This document shows, piece by piece, positions 18,794 to 27,781 of a DNA stretch of 64,000 nucleotides. The stretch comes from Thermococcus onnurineus NA1 (GTDB taxonomy: Archaea > Methanobacteriota_B > Thermococci > Thermococcales > Thermococcaceae), in the NCBI RefSeq assembly GCF_000018365.1, contig NC_011529.1, forward strand, positions 1,612,001 through 1,676,000, given 5' to 3'. The position numbers and the translations under genes were made by a program. The first letter of the stretch is position 1. Each line of letters starts with the position of its first letter. Under the pieces are notes generated by a model. The model searched no databases and had not been told where the DNA came from. It saw only the letters and a list, made by a program, of their open reading frames with translations.

Positions 18794-18853
18794 CAGTTTT
18801 ACAATGCTGAAAAAGATACATCAAACACGAGCAACCTACGTGGGGGTGAAAGG

Positions 18854-19897
18854 ATGGGGTATCTCAAGTACCTTGCGTTTAGAATTGTGAACGCAATTAT
18901 TGTTCTCTTGATAGTGACATTTATTATATCGGCGCTCTTCGTTAAGGTTGCCGAGGAAAGCAACAAGGCCGCGATGTTTGAGGAGCTTATGAACTGGGAT
19001 AAAACCGAAGGTAAAATCATTAAGCAAACTGCAGGTATAGAAGAATATGAAAAAGTGAAAGCCACTAAAATAGAAGAACTTAGAAGAAAGTATGAGCTTG
19101 ATGTCCCCTACTGGGAGAAGGTTATTAACAAAGCAATTCGTACTCTCGAGTTGGATTTTGGCACAACCAAAATGCCAATCTTCGGAACTAACAACGTTTC
19201 CAAAATAATTAGAGTTGCCCTTCCGAGAAGTGTGGTGCTCTTTACAACGGCAACAATAATCACGATTATACTGGGCCTTTTCCTTGGAGTTAGGGCAGCT
19301 AGGCACGCTGGGAGTGTTTTCGATAGAGCATTGTCAGTCTTTGCGTTGCTCACGTATAGTCTACCAATGTGGTGGACAGGAATGATGTTTATACTTATCT
19401 TTGCATACAAGTTTGGCTTGTTCCCAATGTCCTCAATGTTTGAACCAAATGATACACTTATAGATAGGATACACAAGCTAGCACTTCCAGTACTCACGTA
19501 TGTCTTTGTAGCTTTCGGTGGATGGGCATGGACTACCAGGAACATCATGATTGGTACCCTCCAGGAGGACTTCATCATGGCTGCTAGGGCTAAGGGTGTG
19601 CCAGAGCACAAGATTATCTATGGTCATGCCCTTCGTGCTGCTGCTCCGCCAATAGTGACTATGGTGATCTTCGCCCTCCTTGGTTCACTTGGTGGTGCAA
19701 TAATCAGTGAGCTTGTCTTCAACTACCCTGGAATGGGCAGACTTTACTGGGTTGCCCTCCAGCAGAATGAGACCAACCTCCTCATAGGACTGACGTACTT
19801 CTTCACAGTGCTCTACCTATCGGGAGTCGTCCTCGCTGACATGGTGTATGGATTCCTCGATCCGCGTGTTAAGGTCGGTGCTTCTGCCAAGATGTGA
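18854..19897 (+). CDS. oppB: Oligopeptide ABC transporter permease OppB/DppB
   Basis: 347-aa inner-membrane permease with six hydrophobic helices. The EAA loop that docks the ATPases reads ARAKGVPEHKIIYGHALRAA. Between helix 1 and helix 2 there is a ~90-residue external segment with a charged helical stretch (EEYEKVKATKIEELRRKYE). It forms a heterodimer with OppC. The next gene starts 11 bases after its stop. Confidence 0.93.
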   Translation: MGYLKYLAFRIVNAIIVLLIVTFIISALFVKVAEESNKAAMFEELMNWDKTEGKIIKQTAGIEEYEKVKATKIEELRRKYELDVPYWEKVINKAIRTLELDFGTTKMPIFGTNNVSKIIRVALPRSVVLFTTATIITIILGLFLGVRAARHAGSVFDRALSVFALLTYSLPMWWTGMMFILIFAYKFGLFPMSSMFEPNDTLIDRIHKLALPVLTYVFVAFGGWAWTTRNIMIGTLQEDFIMAARAKGVPEHKIIYGHALRAAAPPIVTMVIFALLGSLGGAIISELVFNYPGMGRLYWVALQQNETNLLIGLTYFFTVLYLSGVVLADMVYGFLDPRVKVGASAKM

Positions 19898-19908
19898 GGT
19901 GATTCACG

Positions 19909-21369
19909 ATGAGATGGGTTGACATCAAAGAGGGATTTAAGGAATTCCTTGATGAATTCAAGAGGGAGAAGACCGGCATAGCCGGTGTGGTCCTCCTCGT
20001 CATACTAGTGCTTGTTGCACTTACGGCTCCTCAAACTACTATCCCTGATCTCCCAACAAAGTGGAGAAACTCCCAGTACTGGGAAGAGAACCCGAAAAAT
20101 GTTCCGCCTACTTGGTATAATATGTTTACATCTCAGAAGCTGATGCCTCATTTGGTGTATACTTTGAACGATCCTGACGTTAATGTGGTTACTCAAGACA
20201 AAGATACCATAATAACAGTAAATTACAATGTTCCAGAGAATTACTATTATGGGCCCCAAGGTATCATCATAAACGGTTTCAATGTCACATTGAATAGCCC
20301 AATCGGTGTTCCCACAATATCAGTTTACCTTATTCGTCCAGATGGCGATAAAGTATTGCTTGTAAAAGACAAAGAACTGAGTAGTGACGTTACAATAGCT
20401 GTTGGAAGGGATAGCGAAATATCAAAAATGATCTATATGTGGCTCGTCTATAAAACCACTGGCCAAAATATCACTCCTCTTGATGTCCCGCTCCAGACAA
20501 TACTCATCAACGATATGATTGCTCCACTCTTTGCAGATCTCACTGGAGCCACTGGCCCAGATGAGGTCATAGAAAATCCAAAGCCCCTTTGGGGAACATA
20601 TAAACTTGAGATTGTTATACATCAGCCTAGGCCGGTTAATGAAGTTAACTATGATAACATCAAAATAACATTCCTCGGAAGAACCTATGGAACTATGGGA
20701 ACAGATTACCTTGGCAGGGATCTTTGGGCTGGCCTGATCTGGGGTAGCAGAGTCTCAATAACCATTGGTATACTAGTTTCCATCCTTCAGACTATTATAG
20801 GCCTTATCTATGGAGTTACCAGTGCCTACCTCGGTGGAAACGCCGACGAGTTCATGATGCGTATCAACGAGATATTCGCCTCCATTCCGAGTCTGCCTAT
20901 ACTTATCCTCATAGGTGCCACTGCCGGACACATTACCCTCTGGTTCATAGTGGCGCTGTTGGTAATCTTCGGATGGATGGGAATCGCAAGGATTTCGAGG
21001 AGTATGGCACTCCAGATCAAGGAGCAGACTTACATTGAGGCAGCTAAGGCCCTTGGTGCTGGCAATGGTAGGATAATCTTCAAGCACATCCTCCCACAGC
21101 TGCTCCCGTATGCGTTCGCCGTTATAGCCCTTAGCGTTCCAGGTGCGGTTATCGCTGAGGCCTCACTGAGCTTCCTTGGTATCGGTGATCCGACGGCCGT
21201 TACTTGGGGTCAGATACTTAACGCGGCGCAGAATCAGGCGGCAACGACTAAGGGTTACTGGTGGTGGGTCATTCCGCCGGGACTTGGAATCGCTGTGGTT
21301 GGCCTTACCTTCGTGCTTATAGGTACGGCCCTCGACAAGATACTCAACCCGAGGCTCAGGAGGCTGTGA
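19909..21369 (+). CDS. oppC: Oligopeptide ABC transporter permease OppC/DppC with large external insert
   Basis: 486-aa permease, much longer than the ~300 aa usual for DppC/OppC. Helix 1 (about 22-42) is followed by roughly 200 residues outside the membrane before the standard core resumes at GTMGTDYLGRDLWAGLIWGS. The insert is beta-rich and AT-richer than its surroundings. The core has the EAA loop IEAAKALGAGNGRIIFKHIL. The insert probably forms an extra domain facing the binding protein; its function is unknown. The ribosome-binding site is GAGGTGATTC. Confidence 0.93.
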   Translation: MRWVDIKEGFKEFLDEFKREKTGIAGVVLLVILVLVALTAPQTTIPDLPTKWRNSQYWEENPKNVPPTWYNMFTSQKLMPHLVYTLNDPDVNVVTQDKDTIITVNYNVPENYYYGPQGIIINGFNVTLNSPIGVPTISVYLIRPDGDKVLLVKDKELSSDVTIAVGRDSEISKMIYMWLVYKTTGQNITPLDVPLQTILINDMIAPLFADLTGATGPDEVIENPKPLWGTYKLEIVIHQPRPVNEVNYDNIKITFLGRTYGTMGTDYLGRDLWAGLIWGSRVSITIGILVSILQTIIGLIYGVTSAYLGGNADEFMMRINEIFASIPSLPILILIGATAGHITLWFIVALLVIFGWMGIARISRSMALQIKEQTYIEAAKALGAGNGRIIFKHILPQLLPYAFAVIALSVPGAVIAEASLSFLGIGDPTAVTWGQILNAAQNQAATTKGYWWWVIPPGLGIAVVGLTFVLIGTALDKILNPRLRRL

Positions 21370-21379
21370 GGTGATATAA

Positions 21380-22339
21380 ATGGCTAAGAACGTGCTCGAA
21401 GTTAAAGATCTCAAGATGTATTACTTCACCAGCAAAGGTGTCGTCAAGGCCGTGGACAACATCACCTTCAACCTCAAGAAGGGTGAAGTGCTGGGACTTG
21501 CCGGTGAAAGTGGATGCGGCAAGTCCTCCCTTGGTTTTACTTTAATGGGAATGCCCACTTCTCCAGGAAAGATAGTCAGCGGTAGCATCAAGATAGACGG
21601 GAGGGAGATAGTTGGTCTTCCGGAGGACGTGCTCAGGAAGGAGATACGCTGGCAGAAGATATCCATGATATTCCAGGGTGCAATGAACGCCCTCAACCCA
21701 GTTTACACCATTGGTTATCAGATGACTGAGCCCCTTATACTCCATAAGGGTATGGACAAGGACGATGCCCTCGACAGGGCCCAGAAGTATCTTGAGCTCG
21801 TTGGCCTCCCACCTGACATCGTCTATCGCTATCCGCACGAGCTTTCAGGCGGTATGAAGCAGCGTGTCATCATCGCCACCGCCCTGCTCCTCGAGCCTGA
21901 TGTGGTTATAGCCGACGAGCCGACAACGGCACTTGACGTCGTTGTGCAGGCACAGATCATAAACCTCATGAAGAAGCTCAAGAAGGAGCTCGGACTGTCG
22001 ATGATATTCATCACACATGACCTTAGCATTCTCGCTGAGATCAGCGACCGCGTTGCGATAATGTACGCCGGTAAGATCATCGAGATAGGTGACAGCGAGA
22101 AGATTTACTACGAGCCGGCTCACCCATACACCCAGAAGCTCCTCGCTGCTATACCGAGGCTTCACGAAGACGTTGAGAGACTTGAGTTCATTCCGGGACA
22201 GCCACCCAATCTCATCACACCACCAAAAGGATGCCGCTTCCACCCGAGGTGTCCGTACGCGATGCAGGTTTGTAAGGAGCAGGAGCCTGAGCTGAAGGAG
22301 ATTGATAAGGATCACTACGCCGCATGCTGGTTGCTGTGA
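21380..22339 (+). CDS. oppD: Oligopeptide ABC transporter ATPase OppD
   Basis: 319-aa ATPase of the importer. Walker A is GESGCGKSS, the signature is LSGGMKQR, and Walker B is VVIADEPTTALD. The C-terminal peptide-importer extension contains CRFHPRCPYAMQVC, a cysteine set which in related Dpp/Opp ATPases can bind a [4Fe-4S] cluster. Ten bases separate it from oppC. It works as a heterodimer with OppF. Confidence 0.95.
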   Translation: MAKNVLEVKDLKMYYFTSKGVVKAVDNITFNLKKGEVLGLAGESGCGKSSLGFTLMGMPTSPGKIVSGSIKIDGREIVGLPEDVLRKEIRWQKISMIFQGAMNALNPVYTIGYQMTEPLILHKGMDKDDALDRAQKYLELVGLPPDIVYRYPHELSGGMKQRVIIATALLLEPDVVIADEPTTALDVVVQAQIINLMKKLKKELGLSMIFITHDLSILAEISDRVAIMYAGKIIEIGDSEKIYYEPAHPYTQKLLAAIPRLHEDVERLEFIPGQPPNLITPPKGCRFHPRCPYAMQVCKEQEPELKEIDKDHYAACWLL

Positions 22340-22349
22340 GGTGTGAGAG

Positions 22350-23357
22350 ATGGCGGAGCCGGTACTCAAAGTTGAAAACCTTAAGAAGCACTTCCCAATC
22401 AAGAGAGGATTCATCAGCACCCTCAAAGGTGAGCCTCAGAGGTACGTGAGGGCTGTCGACGGCATAAGCTTCGAGATCGAAAAGCAGGAGGTCTTTGCTC
22501 TCGTTGGTGAGAGCGGCTGTGGTAAGTCAACCACTGGTAAGCTCATAGTCAAGCTCCTCGAGCCAACAGAGGGTAAGATATACCTTGAAGGCAAGGATGT
22601 TACCAACATTAAGACCAAAGAGGAAATCCTGGATTACAGGAGGCGTGTTCAGATAATCTTCCAGGACCCGTTCAGCTCGATGAATCCGCGTTTCAGGATA
22701 TTCGACATTCTCGAGGAGCCGCTCCTCATACACGGCATTGGCGAAACCAAGGCCGAACGTGAGGAACTCATCTACAAGGCTCTTGAGATGGTCAAGATAA
22801 CCCCGCCGGAGGACTACGTAGGAAGGTTCCCACACATGCTCTCTGGCGGTCAGAGACAGCGTGTCGCCATCGCTAGGGCGCTCATATTGAACCCGACGTT
22901 CATAGTTGCCGACGAGCCTGTTTCGATGCTTGACGTGTCCATTAGGGCAGAGATCCTCGAACTAATGAAGGAGCTCAAGGAGAAGATGGGCGTTACCTAC
23001 CTCTACATCACCCACGACCTCTCAACGGCCAGATACTTCGCCGACTACATTGCAGTCATGTACCTGGGAAGGATCGTGGAGATGGGTCCCGCTGAGAAAG
23101 TCATTGACAACCCGCTTCACCCGTACACTCGGGCACTCCTCGCTGCAGTCCCAGAGCCGAAGCCAGAGAGGAGGAACGTCATCAAGGAGCTTCCAATTAA
23201 GGGTGAAGTTCCAAACGCCGCCGAGATTCCACCGGGATGCAGATTCCACCCGAGGTGCATCTACGCTCAGAAGGGACTCTGTGATGTCAAGCATCCGCAG
23301 CTCGTCGAGTACGAACACAACCACTTCGCGGAGTGCCACCTCGTTGGCAAGTACTGA
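22350..23357 (+). CDS. oppF: Oligopeptide ABC transporter ATPase OppF
   Basis: 335-aa second ATPase. Walker A is GESGCGKST, the signature is LSGGQRQR, and Walker B is FIVADEPVSMLD. The C-terminus again carries a Cys-containing segment (CRFHPRCIYAQKGLC). It starts 10 bases after oppD with GAGGTGTGAGAG as ribosome-binding site and is the last gene of the transporter operon. Confidence 0.95.
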   Translation: MAEPVLKVENLKKHFPIKRGFISTLKGEPQRYVRAVDGISFEIEKQEVFALVGESGCGKSTTGKLIVKLLEPTEGKIYLEGKDVTNIKTKEEILDYRRRVQIIFQDPFSSMNPRFRIFDILEEPLLIHGIGETKAEREELIYKALEMVKITPPEDYVGRFPHMLSGGQRQRVAIARALILNPTFIVADEPVSMLDVSIRAEILELMKELKEKMGVTYLYITHDLSTARYFADYIAVMYLGRIVEMGPAEKVIDNPLHPYTRALLAAVPEPKPERRNVIKELPIKGEVPNAAEIPPGCRFHPRCIYAQKGLCDVKHPQLVEYEHNHFAECHLVGKY

Positions 23358-23390
23358 CTTCTCTTCAACATTTTCTTTTAGGTGAGATCC

Positions 23391-23867
23391 ATGGGAACAC
23401 TGAGAGAGGCGCTTGAGTATCCTTTTCTGAGGGCCGGCCTGATAATGCTCCTCTTGGCATTGATAATTTCTGCTATGGGGCTTTATGGGGTTGATAAGTC
23501 CTACTCATCCAATGGCACACTTGGTAAGGGCAGGCATTTTCTTGGAGATGAGGACTTTGAAAAGAGCTACGTCTATTACAACCGCACTCTTATCATCTCT
23601 TCGTCCAATTCGACTTTCTCCGTAATACAGGGAAACACTACAGAAAAATACACCCAGCTAAATGGGACCGTGAAGATAATACCCACGACCAGGCCAGTGA
23701 TAGATGTTTTTAATGGAACCGTCAACTATACCTACACCGTCAGTGCGAAAGACTATCCCTATGCTATATATTCTCTCATAGCCTTCGTGCTCATGCTCGT
23801 GGGGACGGTTATGGCTTTTATAGGTTACACCCACTTCCTAAGGGATGTGAAGGAGGGTAAGAGATGA
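23391..23867 (+). CDS. Small membrane protein, unknown function
   Basis: 158 residues. One hydrophobic helix near the N-terminus ([20 protein letters not shown]) and one near the C-terminus ([22 protein letters not shown]) flank a ~90-residue Asn/Thr/Ser-rich segment with several N-glycosylation-like NxT/NxS sites, so the middle is probably outside the cell. I do not recognise the family. The start is ATG 23391 with AGGTGAGATCC upstream. It overlaps nadE by four bases (ATGA), so the two are probably translated together, although a functional link is not evident. Confidence 0.75.
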   Translation: MGTLREALEYPFLRAGLIMLLLALIISAMGLYGVDKSYSSNGTLGKGRHFLGDEDFEKSYVYYNRTLIISSSNSTFSVIQGNTTEKYTQLNGTVKIIPTTRPVIDVFNGTVNYTYTVSAKDYPYAIYSLIAFVLMLVGTVMAFIGYTHFLRDVKEGKR

Positions 23868-24625
23868 GGAGTTTGGACTACGATGCTGTGATTGAGAGAA
23901 TCGTTTCTTTTATTCAAGGGAAAGTAGAAGAAGCAAGGGCAAATGGTGTCGTTGTAGGAGTAAGCGGAGGCATAGATAGTGCTACCACAGCTTATCTAGC
24001 TGTTAAAGCTCTTGGCAGGGAGAAGGTCCTCGGCTTAATAATGCCCTACTATGAGAACGGCGACGTTGAGGATGCAAAACTCGTCTGCGAGAACCTTGGA
24101 ATCGAGTATAAGCTCATAAACATAAGGCCCATCGTGGATGAGTTTGAAAAAGCCGTTGGAGAGCTCGATGTTAAAAGCAAGGGGAACATCATGGCCAGAA
24201 CAAGGATGATTCTCCTCTATGCTCACGCCAACTCTAGAAACTACCTCGTCCTTGGAACCAGCAATAGGAGTGAGCTTTTGACGGGTTATTTCACCAAGTG
24301 GGGTGATGGTGCAAGTGACTACGCACCGCTCATAAACATCTACAAGACTGAAGTTTGGGAGCTGGCCAAGAGCTTGGGTGTTCCAGAAAGAATTATCCAA
24401 AAGAAGCCAACTGCAGGTCTCTGGGAAGGCCAGACTGACGAGGACGAACTGGGAATAAGCTACAGACTGCTCGATGAAATTCTCTGGCGTCTCATCGACC
24501 TCAAGATGCCTAAAGGGGAGATTGCCGAGGAGCTTGGAATTCCGTTGGAGAAAGTTGAATACGTTGAACTGCTTGTCAAAAGGAGCGAGCACAAAAGACG
24601 CCTTCCATTGGGCCCTGAATTCTGA
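23864..24625 (+). CDS. nadE: NH3-dependent NAD+ synthetase NadE
   Basis: Last step of NAD+ synthesis: amidation of deamido-NAD+ with ammonia and ATP. The PP-loop SGGIDSATT is near residue 32, and [18 protein letters not shown] is the deamido-NAD binding segment. At 253 aa it is the short ammonia-dependent type without an N-terminal glutaminase domain. The start overlaps the preceding stop by ATGA, and the DMT transporter follows 9 bases later. Confidence 0.95.
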   Translation: MRSLDYDAVIERIVSFIQGKVEEARANGVVVGVSGGIDSATTAYLAVKALGREKVLGLIMPYYENGDVEDAKLVCENLGIEYKLINIRPIVDEFEKAVGELDVKSKGNIMARTRMILLYAHANSRNYLVLGTSNRSELLTGYFTKWGDGASDYAPLINIYKTEVWELAKSLGVPERIIQKKPTAGLWEGQTDEDELGISYRLLDEILWRLIDLKMPKGEIAEELGIPLEKVEYVELLVKRSEHKRRLPLGPEF

Positions 24626-24634
24626 GGTGAGTCC

Positions 24635-25504
24635 ATGAAGAAAGGCTATCTTTTCGTTTTTCTTGCTGCCTCAATGTGGGGGACACTGGGCATCTTCGCC
24701 AAGTATCTTGATGGCTTTGGGCTCAGTCCGTTTACAATGGTTTTTTACCGCGTTCTCTTTGCACTTATTCTCCTGGCAGTCTATCTATCCTTTCGAGGTA
24801 GCTTCTCCATAGAGCGTTCTCGCCTAAAGTTCTACGCCTCTTACGGTTTTTTCAGCATCTTCCTGTTCTATACCCTCTACTTTTATACGGTCACGATTTC
24901 CTCGGTTTCTTTTGCAGTTCTGCTCCTCTATACTGCGCCAATCTATTCAATAATCTTGGGCAGTCTGATTTTTAGAGAGCCTCTCAAGAGAGAGAAGGTT
25001 ATCGCGCTGACAATGGTAATGACTGGGGTTCTCCTCGTTAACTGGGGCGATGTCCGGTTCTCTACGAAGGCCCTTATTTTCGGCCTTCTCACAGGCTTCA
25101 CCTACGCACTCTACGGCGTTCTCGCCAAGTTAGCCGTCAGAAAGGAAGAGCCTGAAAAGGCACTCTTCTACACTCTGCTTTTTGGTATGATTTACCTTTT
25201 ACCGTTCGCGGACTTCGGCGTTCCAGCGGGAGCAGTTCCCTACCTCTTCGCGCTCGCGTTCTTCCCGACTTTCCTTGGATACATACTATACAACCGTGCT
25301 CTAAAGGAGATAGAGGTCAGCAGGGCCTCAATAGTAGCTACGATAGAGCCAGTCGTTGCCATAATTTTGGCCTTTCTGCTATTTGAGGAAACCCTTACCA
25401 TAAAACAACTCGCAGGGGCAGCCCTTATCATAGGCGGCTCGATGCTCATTCACATGAAGGAGGAAGAAAAACCTGAAGAAGTTGTCCTCGAGGAAGTGCA
25501 TTAG
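24635..25504 (+). CDS. EamA-family (DMT) transporter
   Basis: 289-aa membrane protein with ten predicted hydrophobic helices in two EamA repeats (the second begins near KALIFGLLTGFTYALYGVLAK). Members export amino acids or metabolites; the substrate cannot be read from the sequence. It probably shares the nadE transcript. Its stop codon overlaps the stop codon of the convergent glnA gene by a few bases, so the two mRNAs have complementary 3' ends. Confidence 0.88.
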   Translation: MKKGYLFVFLAASMWGTLGIFAKYLDGFGLSPFTMVFYRVLFALILLAVYLSFRGSFSIERSRLKFYASYGFFSIFLFYTLYFYTVTISSVSFAVLLLYTAPIYSIILGSLIFREPLKREKVIALTMVMTGVLLVNWGDVRFSTKALIFGLLTGFTYALYGVLAKLAVRKEEPEKALFYTLLFGMIYLLPFADFGVPAGAVPYLFALAFFPTFLGYILYNRALKEIEVSRASIVATIEPVVAIILAFLLFEETLTIKQLAGAALIIGGSMLIHMKEEEKPEEVVLEEVH

Positions 25505-26832
25505 ATGTGGAAGTACCTCTCCAGTTCCCACTCCGTTACCTTTTTCGTCTCCAGTGGCAGCTCCTTTGATTCGAGGTATTCAACGTAGCGTTCCCACTCG
25601 AGCTCTTTGTAAGATATGAAGTTTTCGTAGGCCTTTCCGAGGGCCTCTTTGACAACTTTGTCCTTCCTGAGCTCTTCGAGGGCTTCACCCAGGCTTCCGG
25701 GTAGTGTATCGATGCCAAGTTCCTCTCTTCTGCTTTCACTCATCTTGTAGACGTTCTCTTCAACGTATGCATCAGGCTCGATCTTCCGCTTAATGCCATC
25801 AAGTCCCGCCATCAATATCGCTGCAAACGCGAAGTATGGGTTTGCGCTCGGGTCCGGGCAGCGGTATTCAATCCTTGCACCGTCACCCCAGAAGGCCGGA
25901 ACCCTTACCAGTGCGCTCCTGTTCCTGTAGCCCCAGCTTATGTAGACTGGAGCTTCATAACCCGGAACCAGACGCTTGTAGCTGTTCACTGTGGGGTTCG
26001 TGATTGCAGCTAGAGCCTTTGCGTGCTTGAGTATTCCCCCGAGGAAGTACAGGGCCGTTTCACTGAGCTCATCCTCACCTTTGAAAGCGTTCTCTCCGCC
26101 CTTCCAGAGGCTTATGTGAAGGTGCATTCCGTTGCCGGGCATGCCGTAGAGTGGTTTGGGCATGAAAGTCGCGTAGAGTCCGCGCATCTCGGCTATAGCT
26201 TTGACGATGTACTTAAAGCTCACGATGTTGTCTGCCGTCTTTAGTGCCTCGTCAAATCTGAAGTCTATCTCGTGCTGAGCCTTCCCAACCTCGTGGTGGA
26301 GCACCTCTGGAACGAGGCCGAACACTGGCATGTAAAGGGCTATCTCTCTCCTCAGACTCCTTGCCTTGTCGAGGGTTATCAAGTCGAAGTAGCCTCCGCT
26401 GTCTGGTATGTGGAGTTCCCACGAACCGTTCTTTTTGAATAAGTAGAACTCTGGTTCTGGGCCGATGTAGGCCGTGAACCCCTCCTTTTCGAGCCTTTCC
26501 AGGACTTTCCTGAGAACTCCCCTCGGGTCTGCGTGATAGGGCTTTTCATCCTTGTAGATGTAGCCGTAAACTCTGGCTATGCCCTCCCATGGAATTTCGG
26601 CGTAGGTGCTTGGGTCTGCCTTGAAGATGAGGTCGCTGTCCTCTATTCCCTGAAAGCCTGGGATTGAGGAACCATCAAAGGTTATTCCATCTGTTATTGC
26701 CTCCTCGTACCTGCTCGCCGGTATCTCCATCCCCTTTGGAACCCCATTGATGTCCACGAATATCAGCTGAATGAATCTTGGGGATTTGGTGTAGACTTCA
26801 TCTGTTCCCTCCGCCTTGACAATTTCGTTCAT
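25501..26832 (-). CDS. glnA: Glutamine synthetase type I
   Basis: Makes glutamine from glutamate, ammonia and ATP, the main ammonia-assimilation step. 443 aa from ATG 26832 (MNEIVKAEGTDEVY), with GGTGG placed just upstream; an ATG at 26844 would add MVVK. Motifs: FDGSSIPGF near the N-terminus, GPEPEFYLF, the ATP-binding segment GNGMHLHISLWK, and RYVEY-type ends. The C-terminal region reads NVYKMSESRREELG and has no obvious adenylylation tyrosine motif, as expected for the archaeal I-alpha class, which is regulated by feedback instead. Confidence 0.96.
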   Translation of the reverse strand: MNEIVKAEGTDEVYTKSPRFIQLIFVDINGVPKGMEIPASRYEEAITDGITFDGSSIPGFQGIEDSDLIFKADPSTYAEIPWEGIARVYGYIYKDEKPYHADPRGVLRKVLERLEKEGFTAYIGPEPEFYLFKKNGSWELHIPDSGGYFDLITLDKARSLRREIALYMPVFGLVPEVLHHEVGKAQHEIDFRFDEALKTADNIVSFKYIVKAIAEMRGLYATFMPKPLYGMPGNGMHLHISLWKGGENAFKGEDELSETALYFLGGILKHAKALAAITNPTVNSYKRLVPGYEAPVYISWGYRNRSALVRVPAFWGDGARIEYRCPDPSANPYFAFAAILMAGLDGIKRKIEPDAYVEENVYKMSESRREELGIDTLPGSLGEALEELRKDKVVKEALGKAYENFISYKELEWERYVEYLESKELPLETKKVTEWELERYFHI

Positions 26833-26844
26833 TTTTACCACCAT

Positions 26845-27051
26845 TTACTGTTCTAGTGTTCAGTTTTAATGACAACTTGATGAACAATTTATCCAATAAA
26901 AGCATTTTTGTTGATTTCTTGTCATTATGACGAGAATGCGGGGTGTAGAGGGTCGATTGACAGAATTTTGTAGATTTCGTTCGTAATACTTGAATTATTC
27001 TACAAATTTATGTTAAACAAAGGTTTTTGGGTGTCAAGTGTATGCAAAAAC
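26845..27051. promoter_or_regulatory. Divergent glnA / UPF0216 promoter region
   Basis: For glnA the likely TATA box is CATTAAAAC on the minus strand (about 26864-26872). For the plus-strand gene, ACAAATTTATG (27002-27012) is the best candidate. An 11-bp inverted repeat, GTCAT-T-ATGAC, lies at 26921-26931. The stretch TTGTCATTA occurs twice, once on each strand (around 26918-26926 plus, and 26867-26875 minus). These could be regulator sites for nitrogen control, but nothing identifies the regulator. Confidence 0.4.
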
Positions 27052-27459
27052 ATGCCCACAGCCGAAGATATTCTCAATAGGGAAATCGCCCGAGTGAACC
27101 TCCATCTGCCCTCTGCAAGACCTACACTCGGCCAGCTCATTAACGAGGATGAGCCAAAGGTTCGGCTTCGCGATGGCAGCTATCACTACTTCAAACGCTC
27201 TGAGCTCGAGTATCTTCGTTCCCTTATAGATGACGGTGAGGAGGATACCTTGAGAGTCCCAATAGTCTTGGAGATAAGCACGACTTACCGGGGATACTTC
27301 CGGGTTAGAGGAAGGGTAGAGGTCAAGGTTATAGACAAAATTCTCGGCACATACGATATACTAGAGGACAAAAGCGAAGGACTTTACCCAAGATACATTC
27401 TCCCGAAAATTAGAAAAGCTCTTCCTACGACAACGACATACGCATTCATAGCGGAGTGA
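27052..27459 (+). CDS. UPF0216 (DUF61) family protein
   Basis: 135-aa conserved archaeal protein, recognised from MPTAEDILNREIARVNLHLP and GSYHYFKRSELEYLRSL. No function is established. I choose ATG 27052; an upstream in-frame ATG at 27010 lies in the putative TATA box. The next gene begins six bases after its stop. Confidence 0.85.
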   Translation: MPTAEDILNREIARVNLHLPSARPTLGQLINEDEPKVRLRDGSYHYFKRSELEYLRSLIDDGEEDTLRVPIVLEISTTYRGYFRVRGRVEVKVIDKILGTYDILEDKSEGLYPRYILPKIRKALPTTTTYAFIAE

Positions 27460-27464
27460 TAGGT

Positions 27465-27740
27465 ATGAACGAGGACACAAAGGTTCTTCGGGACTATCTC
27501 CTCTTTACGGTTCCTCATGTGACGGTGTTAGCCGGGGCACTGCTGGGTGTTCTCCTTCTCCTCGGAGTTAAGCTTAACGTGGCCCTCGGAATCTTCACGA
27601 TCTTTTACGGGTTCATGCTCCTCATCCTCGCATTGGTAATCAGGGAACACTTTTCTAAGCTGCTCTGGTACAGGCTTGCGGTGACTTTTTTTGTTGGTCT
27701 GGTTCTTATGGGGCTACTGCTTCTTTTTTATGGGGAGTAG
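27465..27740 (+). CDS. Small membrane protein, unknown
   Basis: 91 residues with three hydrophobic helices (HVTVLAGALLGVLLLLG, VALGIFTIFYGFMLLILALVI, LAVTFFVGLVLMGLLLLFY). Start ATG 27465 follows GTGATAGGT. It sits directly after the UPF0216 gene and is likely co-transcribed with it. Family not recognised. Confidence 0.7.
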   Translation: MNEDTKVLRDYLLFTVPHVTVLAGALLGVLLLLGVKLNVALGIFTIFYGFMLLILALVIREHFSKLLWYRLAVTFFVGLVLMGLLLLFYGE

Positions 27741-27753
27741 CCTTTATATGGAC
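27741..27753 (+). promoter_or_regulatory. TATA box of the surface-protein gene
   Basis: CCTTTATATGGAC, ~30 bases before ATG 27782. The short leader carries GGTGGG as ribosome-binding site. Confidence 0.55.
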
Positions 27754-27781
27754 AAAGTACAACTACCAATGGTGGGAACGC

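Noticed and set aside
26882-26889. Octamer GAACAATT shared by the glnA and OPT transporter upstream regions
   Set aside because: An eight-base AT-rich word is expected a few times by chance in 64 kb on two strands; no further similarity surrounds it.
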